Source: Miscanthus floridulus (taxonomy: Eukaryota > Streptophyta > Magnoliopsida > Poales > Poaceae). Taken from it: a stretch of 64,000 nt of DNA. The notes below the pieces were generated by a model that saw only the letters and a program-made list of their open reading frames with translations, was not told the origin of the DNA and ran no database searches. This document shows, piece after piece, positions 11,311-23,228 of the stretch. Positions within the stretch are counted from its first letter, which is position 1; every line of letters begins with the position of its first letter. The position numbers and the translations under genes were made by a program. The stretch spans positions 54,866,852 through 54,930,851 of the forward strand of contig NC_089584.1 of the NCBI RefSeq assembly GCF_019320115.1. The letters are read 5' to 3'.

Positions 11311-11929
11311 TGAACAAAGAAAGATCACTTTACGTTGCCCTTCATTGATGAAATGTTGGAGCGACTGGCGAATCACTCTTTCTTCTGTTTCCTTGATAGG
11401 TATTCAGGTTATCACTAGATTTTGATCTATCTAGATGACCAAAGCAAAACCACCTTTACATGTCCATAGAACCTATGCTACCATAGAATGTCTTTTGGAT
11501 TATGTAATGCTCCAGCTTCTTTTCAAAGATGCATGATGTCTATATTTTCTGATATGATTGAAGAAATCATGGAAGTTTTTATGGATGACTTTTCTATTTA
11601 TGGAAAAACTTTCGATGATTGTCTTGAAAATTTAGACAAGGTTTTGCAAAGATGTGAAGGAAAGCACTTAGTCCTTAATTGGGAAAAATGTCATTTCATG
11701 GTTAGAGAAGGTATAGTGCTTGGACACTTGGTGTCCGAACGAGGGATTAAGTTAGATAGAGCTAAAATTGAAGTAGTTGAATAGTTACCTCCTCCCGTAA
11801 ATATCAGAGGGATCCACAGTTTTCTTGGCCATGCGGGGTTTTACCACCACTTTATAAAAGATTTTTCACATATTGCTAGACCACTTACAAATCTTTTGGC
11901 TAATGATGTTCCCTTTGAATTTGATGATG
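11311..11929 (+). pseudogene. pol: Reverse transcriptase, second half (element A)
   Basis: Translates as the palm and thumb of an Athila-like RT: KDHFTLPFIDEML near 11325, FFCFLDRYSGYH, then SFGLCNAPASFQRCM and the catalytic FMDD at 11578-11589. LVLNWEKCHF and [23 protein letters not shown] follow. Stops occur near 11416 and at 11782-11784. The fingers domain is missing because of the deletion at about 11310. The frame is cut at 11934 by element C and resumes at 24743 with the connection/RNase H sequence, so one gene is split by 12.8 kb. RT copies element RNA into DNA in the cytoplasmic particle. Confidence 0.8.
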
Positions 11930-11934
11930 CATGC
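11930..11934. repeat. Target-site duplication of element C, left (CATGC)
   Basis: CATGC here and at 24738-24742 bracket element C exactly. Removing C and one CATGC rejoins A's pol sequence at the correct place in the protein. Confidence 0.9.
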
Positions 11935-12404
11935 TGTGGGGGTATTAACCCCTATACCCTTACGGCTAGGATTGGGCCAACCTGGACTAGGGGGTCTGAC
12001 CCACTAGAAGACGACGCGTGGCCCGGCCAATCTACTTAGAGTCCCGCGTAAGGAATCAAGGCAGACTTGGAGATCAAGCAAGATTCTGGTCGATTAGAAT
12101 AGGAATCCTTATCCGGCCACCTATGGCAATTGTAACCGGGTAGGATTAGTTTCCAGATTTGTAACCCTGCTCCCCAGACTATATAAGGCAGGTAGGGGAT
12201 CCTTCTAAAAACATCTCTCATTGACATACAGCAATACAATCAGACACAGGACGTAGGTATTACGCCTTCACGGTGGCCGAACCTAGATAAAACCTCGTGT
12301 CTATCTTGCGTCACCATCTTGTTTGTAGCTTGCGCATCTATCTACCGATAATCTACTACCATGGGCATACCCCTAGGTAGACTGTCGACCATATTTCGTC
12401 GATA
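11935..12404 (+). repeat. 5' LTR of element C
   Basis: 470 bp, homologous to 24269-24737. It starts TGTGGGGGTATTAACC and ends TTTCGTCGATA, where the 3' LTR has GTCGACA. The TATA box is about 245 bases in. The short LTR on a long element is usual for the Tat group. Confidence 0.85.
12180..12186 (+). promoter_or_regulatory. TATA box of LTR C
   Basis: TATATAAGG within 'cccagactatataaggc'. The 3' LTR has CATATAAGG at the same place, and copy 2 has TATATAA at 48214-48220. Confidence 0.6.
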
Positions 12405-12405
12405 G

Positions 12406-12423
12406 TGGTGTGCCAGGTAGGGG
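12406..12423 (+). other. Candidate primer binding site of element C
   Basis: TGGTGTGCCAGGTAGGGG begins 2 bases after the LTR end and starts with the TGG expected opposite a tRNA CCA end. Copy 2 has TGGCATGCCAGGTAGGGG, suggesting an ancestral TGGCGTGCC or TGGCGCGCC form. The motif type is common after grass gypsy LTRs. I did not settle which tRNA it matches. Confidence 0.6.
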
Positions 12424-12452
12424 GTGTGTGTACTGCTCTCTAGACAAACAAG

Positions 12453-14998
12453 ATGGTCATCATCCCCGGTTCCATGGCTACGCCGAACGGCCTCACGTTC
12501 ACCATCGACCAGATCACCTGGACCACTGGCTCTGATGACTTCATCACCATGACCACGGAGGAGGCGCGGATTCAATCTGCGTTGACCACTGCTTCACCTG
12601 CATCGGCTATGGCTCCGACCACGGTGGATCTGGCTCCAGCCACACTAGCATCATCTTCAACCACACCGACAACCCATCATCCGCTTCCTCGCTACAAAGG
12701 GAGGCAGATCGACAACACCGACCTGCTCGACTCCATCGATCGGGTCAGCACCAAGCTTGCTGAAACCCTAGCTCTAGTAAGTTCAATTCAAAATCAACCT
12801 AATGAGCAGGTAGCCACTACCCACAACAGATCTACCCGACCAGCTTAGGCCAGTCATCCTACATGACTTGGTACGGATCTTGTGGTCACGTCTACTCCAG
12901 AAGGGCGCTCCGTTCGTCGCCGACCAGCCCCCACGATGGGTCTCTGGCTCTCCGAGTGCGAAGCCTCGATGGAGAACTACCAGGCTCAGCCCTACGGCCT
13001 GTGCAACTTCGTCAACATGGTCTGGATTGAGGAGTATCAAGAAGGATCGGTTCGCATAGTTCAAGAGGGTGGCTCAAGCTCCTTGTCCAGCATCGCATCT
13101 AATGGCTCCGTCCACACCGAGCTCCGGCACCACGACAATGAAGGCGTTGAATACGATCTGGATATCCCAGACCATGCCTTGGGGTTCCCACAATTCCCAT
13201 CCTTCCCACCAAGGTGAGGAGACTTGATCAATTTCATCAGTAATGATGAGCCACCGGCAGTTGGCGAAACAGAACAAGAAAGGCTAGCACGCGAAGCACG
13301 CAATATTGACCGATTTAATCGCCGACAAGCCGAAGCCGAGGCAGAGGAAGAGGCGCGATGCATAAGGGTCTAGCCACATGATCTTAACAATACCTTTGAT
13401 AGGGTAGGGGACAAGTAGGTCTTTAGGACTCCAAGTGCCAACGTAGCTGTTGCTATGGCGATAATGCAACGACAACCCAATACCCTAGAAATCCAGGCAG
13501 TTCGTGATGATATACAAGCTTACCTGACGGCTGCTATGGCCCAGACCACAGAGATTGCAAACCAAGCCCGAGCTCCATCCATCTTAGTTGAATCAAGCCA
13601 TAGCCGCCAGTACTCAAGTCGCTCAAAGCCACCCAACCAACGTGGCTCATGCAACAATGACCCATCAGACAACTATCAAGGCAGAAACAGTGGTCATGAT
13701 GGTGGTCGGGACGACAACCGCCGCGACTACCGAGATGACAACCGCCGAGACAACCACGACAATCGTCGTGATAACCCAGTCGCAGGGTCAACTAGGTGGG
13801 CAATCGAGATCGCAGTGATGGCAATAACGATCTCCGCCATTACCTCAGAGAACGCGATCTACACGATCGCATTAACCAAAGAGCCTACGATCGTGCATCC
13901 CACGAAAGCTATCACCATATGGAATATGATACCACCCATGGCCCTCTAGGTTTGAAGCAGTTTACCCCTCACCTTCGCCAAGTCATATGGCCCAAAAACT
14001 TCAAGCTCGAAAAACTCTAGAAGTACGACGGCAAGGAAAACCCTAAGTTATGGGTCATGCTCTACAAAATCACGTGCAGATCAGCCATGGCTGACGAGCA
14101 CGTCATGTCTAATTACTTCCCAGTCGCCGTCGGCCATGCAGGCCAGCAATGGCTGGTCAGCTTGCCAACGAACTACTTTGATTCTTGGCAAGAGCTCAAG
14201 TAAGCATTCATCAACAACTTCATTGCTACTTGCGAACAACCCGGCAACAAATATGATCTGCAGCGGATTTAAGATCGCAAAGATGAGCCACTACGCGAGT
14301 ACGTCCGACGCTTCTCAGAGATGCGCATCAAGGTCTCGTCAATCTTCGACAATGAGGCCATCAAAGCTTTCATCACTGGTCTCCGCTTCCATGATGCCCT
14401 AAGGGACAAGCTCCTCCGCAAAAGACCTGAATCAGTCATAGTGCTCCTAGCCACTGCTAAAAAATAAGCAGATGTCGATGATGCTAAAAAGATAATCGTC
14501 AAAGAAGCGGCAAGGGTTCCACGCTCTGACCACCCCCCACACCACGATGACTACCGCAGCAACCATGGTCGGAACGACAATTTTGATCGCCGCAACCAGC
14601 GCAACGATTCCTGCAACCACCGCGACCAGCGTAATCAGTGGCTTAATCGCCGTGATGATTATAGGGGCAAGCGTGCTCGGGAAGATGACAGCGAAGTCAA
14701 TGCCATTAAAAAAGGTGGCGGACGTCACAACTATGAAGAAGACTATGCCAAAGCATTGAAAGGACCCTGCCAGCTTCATCCCAAGTCAAACCATACCATG
14801 GAGAATTGCCACGTCCTCAAATCTATCTACACGCGCCAATAGGCTTTGGATACATCCGACAAGCCTAACGACATAGGGGAGCAGCGTAACAAGGACAATG
14901 ATGATGAAGACATAGATCCCTGTCACAAGTACTTCAAGCCAACCGACCACGTCCACACCATCATTGGGGGCAGAGTGTCCATCGAGACCAAACGATAA
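12453..14998 (+). pseudogene. gag: Gag of element C, degraded
   Basis: Starts at ATG 12453, 48 bases after the LTR. After a Thr/Ser-rich N-terminus (to about 12840) comes a linker, then a highly charged Asp/Arg-rich stretch (13680-13800, DDNRRDNHDN). The capsid-like domain is at 13950-14460 (PLGLKQFTPHLRQVIWPKNF ... WLVSLPTNYFDSWQELK ... FITGL.FHDALRDKLL). A second Asn/Arg-rich tract follows, and near 14768-14809 a zinc-knuckle variant CQLHPKSNHTMENC (C-x2-H-x4-H-x4-C). Several in-frame stops (12846, 13369, 14018, 14464) and a frameshift near 13795 disable it. Confidence 0.75.
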
Positions 14999-15022
14999 CA
15001 CAAGCTACTCGCCCACGCTTGC

Positions 15023-15769
15023 TTGAACGTGGCCAATGCTGAGAACCTCATCGCCGATCCGTGGCTCCCTTCTTGGTCTCACCACGAGATCTCCTTCAGC
15101 AGAAAGGACCAATGGGTTGCAATACCTAAGCCAGGGCATTTTCCTCTAGTTCTTGATCCTTGTATCAACATGGTTCAGTTCGACAGAGTGCTGATTGACA
15201 GCGGTAGTTCCATCGATATACTATTCAAGAACAGTTTGCCAGCCCTGAAGATAACCTAGGCTGATCTCAAGCCATACGAGGCACAGTTCTAGGGTGTTCT
15301 CCCTAGATAGAGCTCTACACCTCTCAGGCAGATCACGCTACCTGTGCTATTTGGTACCCCAGACCACTTCCGCACTGACTACGTCAACTTCATGGTCGCC
15401 GACTTTGAAGGCACCTACCATGCTATCCTTGGCCGACCAGCGCTCACCAAGTTCATGGCCATACCTCACTACAGGCATTTGGTGCTCAAGATGCCTACTG
15501 AGAAGGGGGTTCTAACTCTCAGGGGCAATGTATACGCAGCTTACACCTACAAGGAGGACAACCTCAAAATAGCAGAGGCTCATGACCTCTCTATTTGCAT
15601 GGCTGAGACCACGCTCGACGCCAAGAAGACCCCAGCTGATCACCTGGAGATTCTAGAGCTCGAGGCCCCACGCAAGAACATCAAGTCCAAAGAGCACAAA
15701 GCGATCCAGCTAGTCGATGGCGATCCCAGCAAAATGGCCCTTATCGAGGCCAACCTGGATCCTAAATAG
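15023..15769 (+). pseudogene. pol: Aspartic protease region of element C
   Basis: The catalytic triplet appears as LIDSGSSIDILF, with the D-S-G codons at 15197-15205. The second half follows after two stops and a frameshift near 15260-15300: VNFMVADFEGTYHAILGRPALTKF (about 15390-15460), which includes the family's ILGRP strand. In the family this retropepsin cleaves the Gag-Pol polyprotein. A conserved linker leads into RT, broken by a stop at 15767-15769. Copy 2 (51056-51829) shares the DSG but changes the next residues to GSF. Confidence 0.75.
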
Positions 15770-17140
15770 GAAGACGCGCTCGTCAGGTTCCTAAGAAGCA
15801 ACGTGAGTGTGTTCGCATGGAAACCCGTTGACATGCCCGATGTACCTCAAAACTTGATCGAGCACTCCTTAAATGTCGATGGCAAGGCCAAACCCATCAA
15901 GCAGAAGCTACGATGGTTCGCTCACGACAAAAAGGAGGCTATTAGGGTAGAAGTTACATGGCTTTTAGGAGCCAGATTTATCAAGGAAGTGTATCATCCG
16001 GAGTGGTTAGCCAACCCGGTTCTTGTACGCAAAAAGAATAATGAATGGAGAATGTGCGTTGATTACACTGATCTCAACAAACACTTCCCTAAAGACCCCT
16101 TCGGCTTACCTCGCATAGACAAGGTCATAGATTCAACTACCGGTTGTGAGCTGCTTTCCTTTCTTGATTGCTACTCTGGTTATCACCAGATTGCTCTCAA
16201 AAAGGACGACCAGATTAAGACATCCTTCATCACACCCTTCGGCGCCTACTGCTACACGACCATGTCGTTCGGGCTCAAGAATGCTAGGGCTACCTACCAA
16301 TGCGCCATACAATCCTGCCTCAAAGATGAGATAAAAGACGACCTCATCGAGGCTTATGTTGACGATGTAGTTGTCAAAACCAAGGAAGCATATACCCTTG
16401 TCGACAAACTAGAGCGTACCTTTGCAGCCCTTAACACATTCCAATGGAAATTAAACCCAAAGAAGTGCATCTTTGGTGTTCCATCTAGTATACTGCTCGG
16501 CAACGTCGTCAGTCATGATAGCATACGCCCTAACCCAGAGAAGGTAAAAGCTATCTTGGACATGAAGCCGCCCAAAAAGGTGAAGGATGTTCAGAAGCTT
16601 ATCGGATGTATGACTGCCCTCAGTCGTTTTATATCAAGATTAGGCGAAAAAGGACTACCATTTTTCAAGCTACTCAAAGCATCCGAGAAGTTTGAGTGGT
16701 TGGAGGAAGCAGACGCTGCCTTTACACAGCTGAAACAATTCCTTACGTCACCTCCGGTCCTCACTGCTCCCAGAGAAGACAAAACCCTCCTGCTTTACAT
16801 TGTGGCAACTAATCGAGTGGTCTCCACTGCCATGGTGGTCGAGCGCGACGAGCCCGGCCATGTCTACAAGGTACAGCGACCAATCTATTTCATCAGTGAG
16901 GTGCTCAATGAATCCAAAACTAGGTACCCACAGATTCAGAAACTGATCTACGCCATACTGATTACATCCCAAAAGTTGAAACACTACTTTGATGGATATC
17001 ATGTGGTGGTCATGAACGAGTACCTCTGGGAGACATCATTCGCAACAAGGATGCGAATGGGCGCATCGTCAAATGGGCAATGGAGCTATGCTCTTTCTCC
17101 TTGGAATTTGCAAGCCGTACTACAATCAAGTCTCAGGCAC
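15770..17140 (+). pseudogene. pol: Reverse transcriptase and first RNase H of element C
   Basis: The frame is open to about 17030. RT motifs in order: PVLVRKKNNEWRMCVDYTDLN near 16015-16080, LLSFLDCYSGYHQIALKKDD (16150-16210), SFGLKNARATYQ (16265), and the catalytic AYVDD with YVDD at 16355-16366. LLGNVVS and the thumb helix WLEEADAAFTQLKQFLTSPP (16700) follow. The gypsy-type RNase H starts at 16785 (LLLYIVATN...) and lacks the usual first Asp (Tyr-Ile-Val-Ala instead of a D-A-S pattern), as is typical for the degenerate domain in Tat elements. One base is missing near 17027 relative to copy 2, shifting the frame just before IIRNKDANGRIVKWAMEL. Confidence 0.88.
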
Positions 17141-17189
17141 TTGTCGATTTTATCGTCGAGTGGACAGACTTGAGCACACTTGCCTCTCA

Positions 17190-17585
17190 GGGGCCTGCAG
17201 AGTATTGGAAGATGTACTTTGATGGCTCTCTCAACATCGATGGCATAGGAGCAGGAGTCCTTTTCGTATCACCATCCAAGGAGCAGCTCTGATATGTCCT
17301 CAAGATTTATTTCCCAGCGTCTAATAACACCGCCGAGTACAAAGCATGCTTACACGGTCTATGCATCGTGGCCGAGCTTGGTGTCAAGCATCTCTATGTC
17401 TACGGAGACTTGGCTCTGGTCATCAACCAACTCAACAAGGACTGGGATACGACCAGCAAAAAGATGGACGCATACTGCAAAGTGATCACAAAGCTGGAAG
17501 GCAAGTTCTATGGCATCGAGTACACACATGTGGTCTGGGACAAAAATCAAGCAGTAGATGCGCTGTCAAAGTTAGGATCATCCTG
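17190..17585 (+). pseudogene. pol: Second, archaeal-like RNase H of element C
   Basis: Begins WKMYFDGSLNIDG with the catalytic Asp at about 17220. ASNNTAEYKA carries the catalytic Glu, and VYGDLALVINQL the next Asp. The frame ends ALSKLGSS at 17583. This matches the RVT_3-type RNase H that Tat elements acquired next to their degenerate one; it would remove the RNA strand after first-strand synthesis. A TGA at 17290-17292 interrupts it. Copy 2 (53265-53639) keeps the whole domain open. Confidence 0.8.
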
Positions 17586-18981
17586 AGCCAAAGTACCACA
17601 TGGCGTATTTGTTCAAGATCTGCTCACGCCCTCCGTCAAAGAAGAAGATCCCACGGTCGACAAGCCTCCAGACCAGCTATTGGTGGCTACGGTTCCGGCA
17701 TCAAACACCACCAAACCACCTCCGACCACTAAGGAACCTGACTGGAGAGTACCTTTCATCAAGTACCTAATAGATGGTAGCGGTTACACTGATCGGACAG
17801 AAAATGAACGCCTGATGCGTCGCAGTAAGCAGTATCTGCTCGTCAATGGCAAACTGTGGCGAAAGAACACGAAGGAGGAAATCTTGATGAAGTGTATAAC
17901 CCAGGAGGATGGTGAACGTCTCCTAGACAAAATCCACTCTGGCTCCTATGGCAACCACACGGCCTCGAGAACGTTGGTTGGCAAGGCTTTCCGAGCAGGG
18001 TTTTATTGGCCATCAGCCGTAGCCAATGCAGAGAAGCTAGTCCGCTATTGTGAAGGTTGTCAGTTCTTTGCCAAGAGAATCCACGTAGTAGCACATGAGA
18101 TTCAGACTATACTAGCCTCTTGGCCCTTCGCATGCTGGGGACTGGACATGATTGGCCCTTTCAAACCGGCCCCTAGGAAATTTACATGCGTCTTTGTGCT
18201 GATCGACAAATTCTCCAAGTGGATAGAGTACATGCCCCTGGTCACGGCATCTTCAGAAAAGGTTATCACGTTCCTCGACTAGGTCATCCACCGCTTCGGC
18301 ATACCCAACAGCATCATCACTGATCTAGGTACTCAGTTCACTGGGAATGCTTTTTGGGACTTCTGCGATGAAAGGAGCATAGTAGTAAAATACGTCTCGG
18401 TGGCACACCCTAGAGCTAACGGACAGGTCGAGCAGGCAAATGGTATGATTCTGGACGCACTTAAGAAGAGGATGTACAGAGAGAATGACAAAGCACCTAG
18501 AAGATGGCTCAAAGAGTTACCAGCCATGGTCTGGGGTCTCAGAACCTAGCCTAGTCGCAATACCGGTGTATCACCATACTTTATGGTTTATGGCGCTGAG
18601 GTAGTACTTTCAGCAGATATAGCCTTCAGATTAGCATGGGTAGAGAACTTCGATGAAGATAAGGCCAATGAAGTGCGGGAGCTAGAAGTGAATAGTGCAG
18701 AAGAGAAGTGGCTCGACTCTTGCGTACGTACAGCCAAATACCTTGCTGTTTTGTGTAGGTTCTACAACAAGAATGTCAAGGAACGGTTCTTCATGGTCAG
18801 GGACCTAGTCCTGAAGTGGAAGACGAATCAGGCAGGTGTCCACAAACTCGCAACCCCATGGGAAGGACCTTTCATGATCAAGAAGGTTACACGCCCTACA
18901 TCTTACAGGTTAGCTCGCCTAGACGGCACAGACGTACCTAATTCCTGGCACATCGACAAGCTTAGGTGTTTCTATGCTTAG
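17586..18981 (+). pseudogene. pol: Integrase of element C
   Basis: The N-terminal zinc finger reads KIHSGSYGNH ... YCEGC (17930-18060). The catalytic triad is complete: D at 18145-18147 (GLDMIGPF), D at 18322-18324 (ITDLGTQF) and E at 18430-18432 (GQVEQANG), i.e. DD35E spacing. The C-terminal part ends WEGPFMIKKV...SWHIDKLRCFYA, with stop 18979-18981. Integrase inserts the DNA copy into the genome. Stops at 18280-18282 and 18547-18549 and one at 17584 (just after RNase H) break it, but all key residues are still present. Confidence 0.87.
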
Positions 18982-19506
18982 CTACTAAGATATGTACCCC
19001 TCTTGTACTATTGATTTATTTCAATAAAGCTATTATGATTTCTCCGACCACTCTAATGTGTCATCTCGAAGTCTATTGTTATTCTAACTCTACCAGTTAA
19101 AACCGACCACCATTCCTTCTCGGGTTTTCGGAGCAGGCCCTGTCTCTGGTTCCTCCCAACGCGTGCATGGGATCCGCTCTCTATGCTATGGGTGATTGGC
19201 AGGTGCTCTCTGGTTTGACTTGTGTGTTTCTACGTGTGTGCAAGCTACGCACCTCACACTCCAACCGCAAGACAAATTAGGGCCATACAAACCTTTTAGG
19301 ATGACGTGTCGACTAAACTAATACAACTAAACAGAATGCCAACACGTTCTAACTTAGTTACATCAATGTGATATCTGAGCTTAAACACGTTTTTTACAAA
19401 ACAAACAAGCTCATGTTGACTTACAGTTATGTGATTACAAGCTTGCCTAAAAAGGTCCAAGTTTAGAATAACACAACTACATCTTCTTCTACAGCTATAG
19501 CCTACA
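18982..19506. other. Spacer between convergent pol and antisense gene, with AATAAA
   Basis: No ORF of note. AATAAA at 19023-19028, 42 bases after the pol stop, could end sense transcripts before the antisense gene. The spacer separates two genes running toward each other. Confidence 0.4.
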
Positions 19507-22500
19507 CTATTGGCTGGTCGGGGCATGAGGCACCTGCAGCTCGCTGGTCCTGACATCATGCAAGGGTCTCGGGGACTCTGGCACTGATCGAGCCGAAGAA
19601 GATGGCCCCGCCGATGCCTGGCTGGTCGAGATCACAGGCTTCGCTGGTTGGCTTGAAAATGACGGTGCTACCAGCTGACTTATTGATGGCGTTCCTTGTA
19701 CGGGTGTTGTCGCACCTCCACACAGGTTAATATCGCCAATTATTTTCGGCGACAAGTCCAGCTGGGTCATCCGTAGCTCCTCAAACTTGTCTGGATCTAC
19801 CTCCTTCGGGTATCCAGCCTCCAGGCGCTTGAGATCCATCAAGGGGTAGTGAGCACGTACCATGCTTAGCACATGTGCGCCTATGTACTCTCCCGCCTCC
19901 TTCATGAACTCCTGGAACCATCCCCATGCCCTTTGGCATCTCTCGATCAATCCCAGCTGCGGTGTCCTTGGCACATCTTCTGCTAGCGCCGGATCGATGA
20001 GGTTAAGGACTAGCAAAATGCCCTTTGCCACCTCCTGGCACCGGCTTCTCTAGGTGTCACGGTCCTTGGTGATCTCTTGGCATTGCGCCTTCCAGTCGTC
20101 ACGGTCTTGCATCACGGCCTCCAGATGCTTCTTTGCATTGATTTTTATAACTACAAAACGCACATGCTATTAAGACAATAGACCACTATAAACTATGGTA
20201 GGCGACAAAAATGAGCAAAGGCGGTTAGACAACTTACTTTTCACCTCCTCTGTCATCTTGGTCGTGTGGTCCCAGAGATGCGACTGGTCTTATGCCAGTT
20301 TTCTGTTGTCCTCTTTCAGGCGATCACACTCCACGACCGCACAACTGTTCTCCTCTCGAAGACGGATCACTTTAGCTTCTAAGCCTGCACTACAGTTGTT
20401 ACTACCAACAACGCAACAGCACTTGTCAGTGGTCGGTATGATAAAATGGCTACTTACTTGTCCTTTCCTGCTCTTTATTACTGAGCTGGATGACCAGGTT
20501 CTGGTTCTAGGACTCTTGCATCGTCTTTTCATGGCTGGCGGCTTCAAGTCGCTAGCGCAAGCGTTCCACCTCCACCGTTAGCTCCTTATTGCTTGCAGCG
20601 ATCCCCTTGATCTAGTCGAAGCATTTCTTATGGTACCTTGCGGTCTTCATTAAGTCCTATGTGTAGATAGCTAAGTAAGACAACTATGACTAAACACCAA
20701 GACCAGGGGGTGAAGCAAAGCTTACCTGCACCTCCATCACAAGCTGTTTCATCACCCGTTCAACTTTCTTGGTTTCTTCGACCTCCCAGATTTCCTCATA
20801 GACAACCCATTGGTCGTTCTGCCAACGCAACACATACACATGTTGTCGCTTGTCTTATGGATGGCCCAAGACCTCCTCCACCTTGTCCTCTTTGGGATCT
20901 TCTTCGGGTACTGGTGCTGGCCCAGCATCGGCAGCATCTGTAATCACCACAGCCTTCCCATGAGTTGTGGTGTCGGTAAATGTGGGCTGTGCTCTCATCT
21001 CCTGCCACTGCTCCTCGGTCTGCTCCATCACCATCCATGCTAAGGTGTTGCCCTCAGCGGGTTTAGCGCTCGGAGCACTTATGTCCAGCTTGGCTGGTCC
21101 CTCGACCACCTGCTCGGGGACTATTGTCTGATTGCTCGCTTGCTGAGGCCCCGATGGATCTTCTACTATGGCTTCCTCGGTGGTCGGCTGCTGGGTAGTC
21201 TGCTCTGAACTTATTGGCGGAGCCATGTTACTTCCGGCTAGCTGGTCCGGACATTCTATGGACACCGAACTAGTACAACCAAGATAAGTTCAGAAGACAA
21301 TCATATTCAATGCAAATTGCTAACTAACATCAAGGTTACAAATACTTACATGTTGGAAGCGCGGAATGATGTTGCGAAGGTGCGTCTCTTCGGCCATACT
21401 TGCTCCACGTGCTGAGCGGATGACTCCTGGTCTCCCTCTACATCCAGCACTGTTGCTGGGCCTTGGTGCTCGACTCCTCCGCTGCTTGTCCTTCGTGCTG
21501 CAGTGGTCGGTGGCGTGCTCGGTTGTGTTGTCGCTCCCGTCGCCGGTCGCGTTCCTTGCTTAGATACTCCCGAGGTCGACCCGACTGCATCCTTCACCAC
21601 CATCGGCAATGTGGGTCCCACAGGCACGGAGGACCCACCTTGCTTCATCGACTCCAATTGCTTCCTCCTTTTTTGAGGGACAAGCTGAAAGGCGTCTGCA
21701 TCTTCTCCCGCTTCTGCGCCATCGTCCAGCTAGGCAAAAATCACCTACCGACGCTTGCCGGCTGAGTTCTCCTCCGGGTCCCCCTCGGGCTCATTGATAT
21801 TTAGCACCCCCCGGTGAGCAGGGTGGTTACTGATCTCTTCTTCGACTATTTGGGGGTAGCCGGCCGCTTACCAGCAGCTTTGGCTGCTGCCTCCTCTCTA
21901 GCTCCGAGCATTGCCCAGTCGATGTCCTCGTCCTCGATCAAGATGCTGGTCTAGGCAGTGGGATTAGCTCCTTGTGGCCACTCTACTCTAGGGGGTGGTG
22001 ACACAAACATTGTCGCTCTATCCCGACCATTAACCTGGGTAACAAAAGGGAGTGAACACAGTAAGTTTCCACTTATCTTACCACAATATAAGACTATGGG
22101 TACAAGGCAAGACGAGTTACCTTTGGGGGAGGTCGGGCAAGCTTGAAAACATGCTCGATGTCGCTCAATCTGGCATAATTTGGATCGGCTAAGTTAAATA
22201 GCTCGCCAATTCTGGCTTTGACTTCGATTTTGTCAAGCGCCCCCTGCCTCGTCCTCGTCGGGTTCGCGCTCCCTTGATACTCATAGCCAGGATGTACCCT
22301 CCTCTGGCAGGGCTGGATCCATTGGCTGATGAAGCTCCCGACCACGCTCGGACCATCTAGTTTTTTCCATGGGATCATTCCAAATATTTCTGGAATCTGT
22401 TCCAGGTGCTCGAGCTTCTCTAACCAGCTCGTCCTCTTCACCGGAATGTAGCCCATGTCGCACAGCGTGATCGTGTTTGGCTCTTCGCGGATGTAGAACC

Positions 22501-23005
22501 ATTTCTTGTACCAGTCGTCGAGCGACGTGTTCCATGGGCAGTGCAGGTACTGGGCTTTCATGCCATCACGGAGGTTGAGGTACACACCCCCGGCTATCTT
22601 CAAACCACTGCTTCCTTTCTTCCGCAGATAGAAAAGATGGCGGAAAAAATTGAAATTGGGCTAGAAGCCGCCATATGCTTCGCAGAGATGTATAAAAGTG
22701 GCGACAAGGAGGATCGAGTTGGGATGCAGATTGCAAATCCCAATCTCATAGTAAAGACAGAGCCCTTGAAGAAATGGATGTACCGGATCCCCAAATCCCC
22801 ATTTAAAGAAATCCTTGAACACCACAATCTCACCTAGTTGTGGATCGGGGTACCCCTCGCCCTCCAACGCATGCCATCCTGTGAGCTCCTTGTTGTGGAG
22901 TACCCCCAAGGTGATGAGGTCTTCAATGGTCTGCTCGTTGCTTTTCAATTTCCACCATTCCTTCGCCATGACCCCTGCTTTCTTTTGCGCATCACTTTTC
23001 ACCAT
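19507..23005 (-). pseudogene. Spliced antisense gene of element C (Transposase_28-like)
   Basis: Six exons are predicted on the minus strand, opposite to gag-pol. Exon 1 starts at ATG 23005 (MVKSDAQKK); an open frame continues upstream without ATG. It carries the conserved core (EWWK, SIEDL-like, VFKDFFKWGFGDPVHPFLQG, LCLYYEIGICNLHPNS, CPWNTSLDDWYKKWFYI), recognised as the domain called 'putative gypsy type transposon' in grass Tat elements. Five introns fit GT-AG: 22120-22035, 21349 to about 21271, 20725-20657, 20457-20385 and 20237-20151 (69-87 nt). Later exons are Pro/Ser/Thr-rich, then coiled-coil-like (20650-20240), ending in a helical domain (AWGWFQEFMKEAGEYIG) at 19507. Function unknown. 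Stops (for example near 22660 and in the middle exons) mark this copy as inactive. Confidence 0.75.
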
Positions 23006-23228
23006 GACTCTAGCCTTGCTGGTGAACGGGGAAATGGAGGCGGATTGATGAATGGTGATTTTGGATGTATTAGGGTTGGCGAGAGGAAGAAGAAAGCTGC
23101 AGTTGCGAATGGCAATGGGGTTCAATAAATAGTAACTTACCTATCCTATACTGTATTTAACCCAAGAGTTATGTTGTGTCGTCTGCCCGGGATTCTTGGG
23201 AGACATGCACACGCACTATAGACGGTTG

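Noticed and set aside
14447..14779. Antisense membrane-like protein opposite gag of C
   Set aside because: The hydrophobic frame is the mirror of the Asp/Asn/Arg-rich gag tract; it has no homology and no independent signals.
20195..20581. Plus-strand ORF within the antisense gene of C
   Set aside because: It crosses predicted splice sites of the minus-strand gene and shows no domain; it is a shadow frame.
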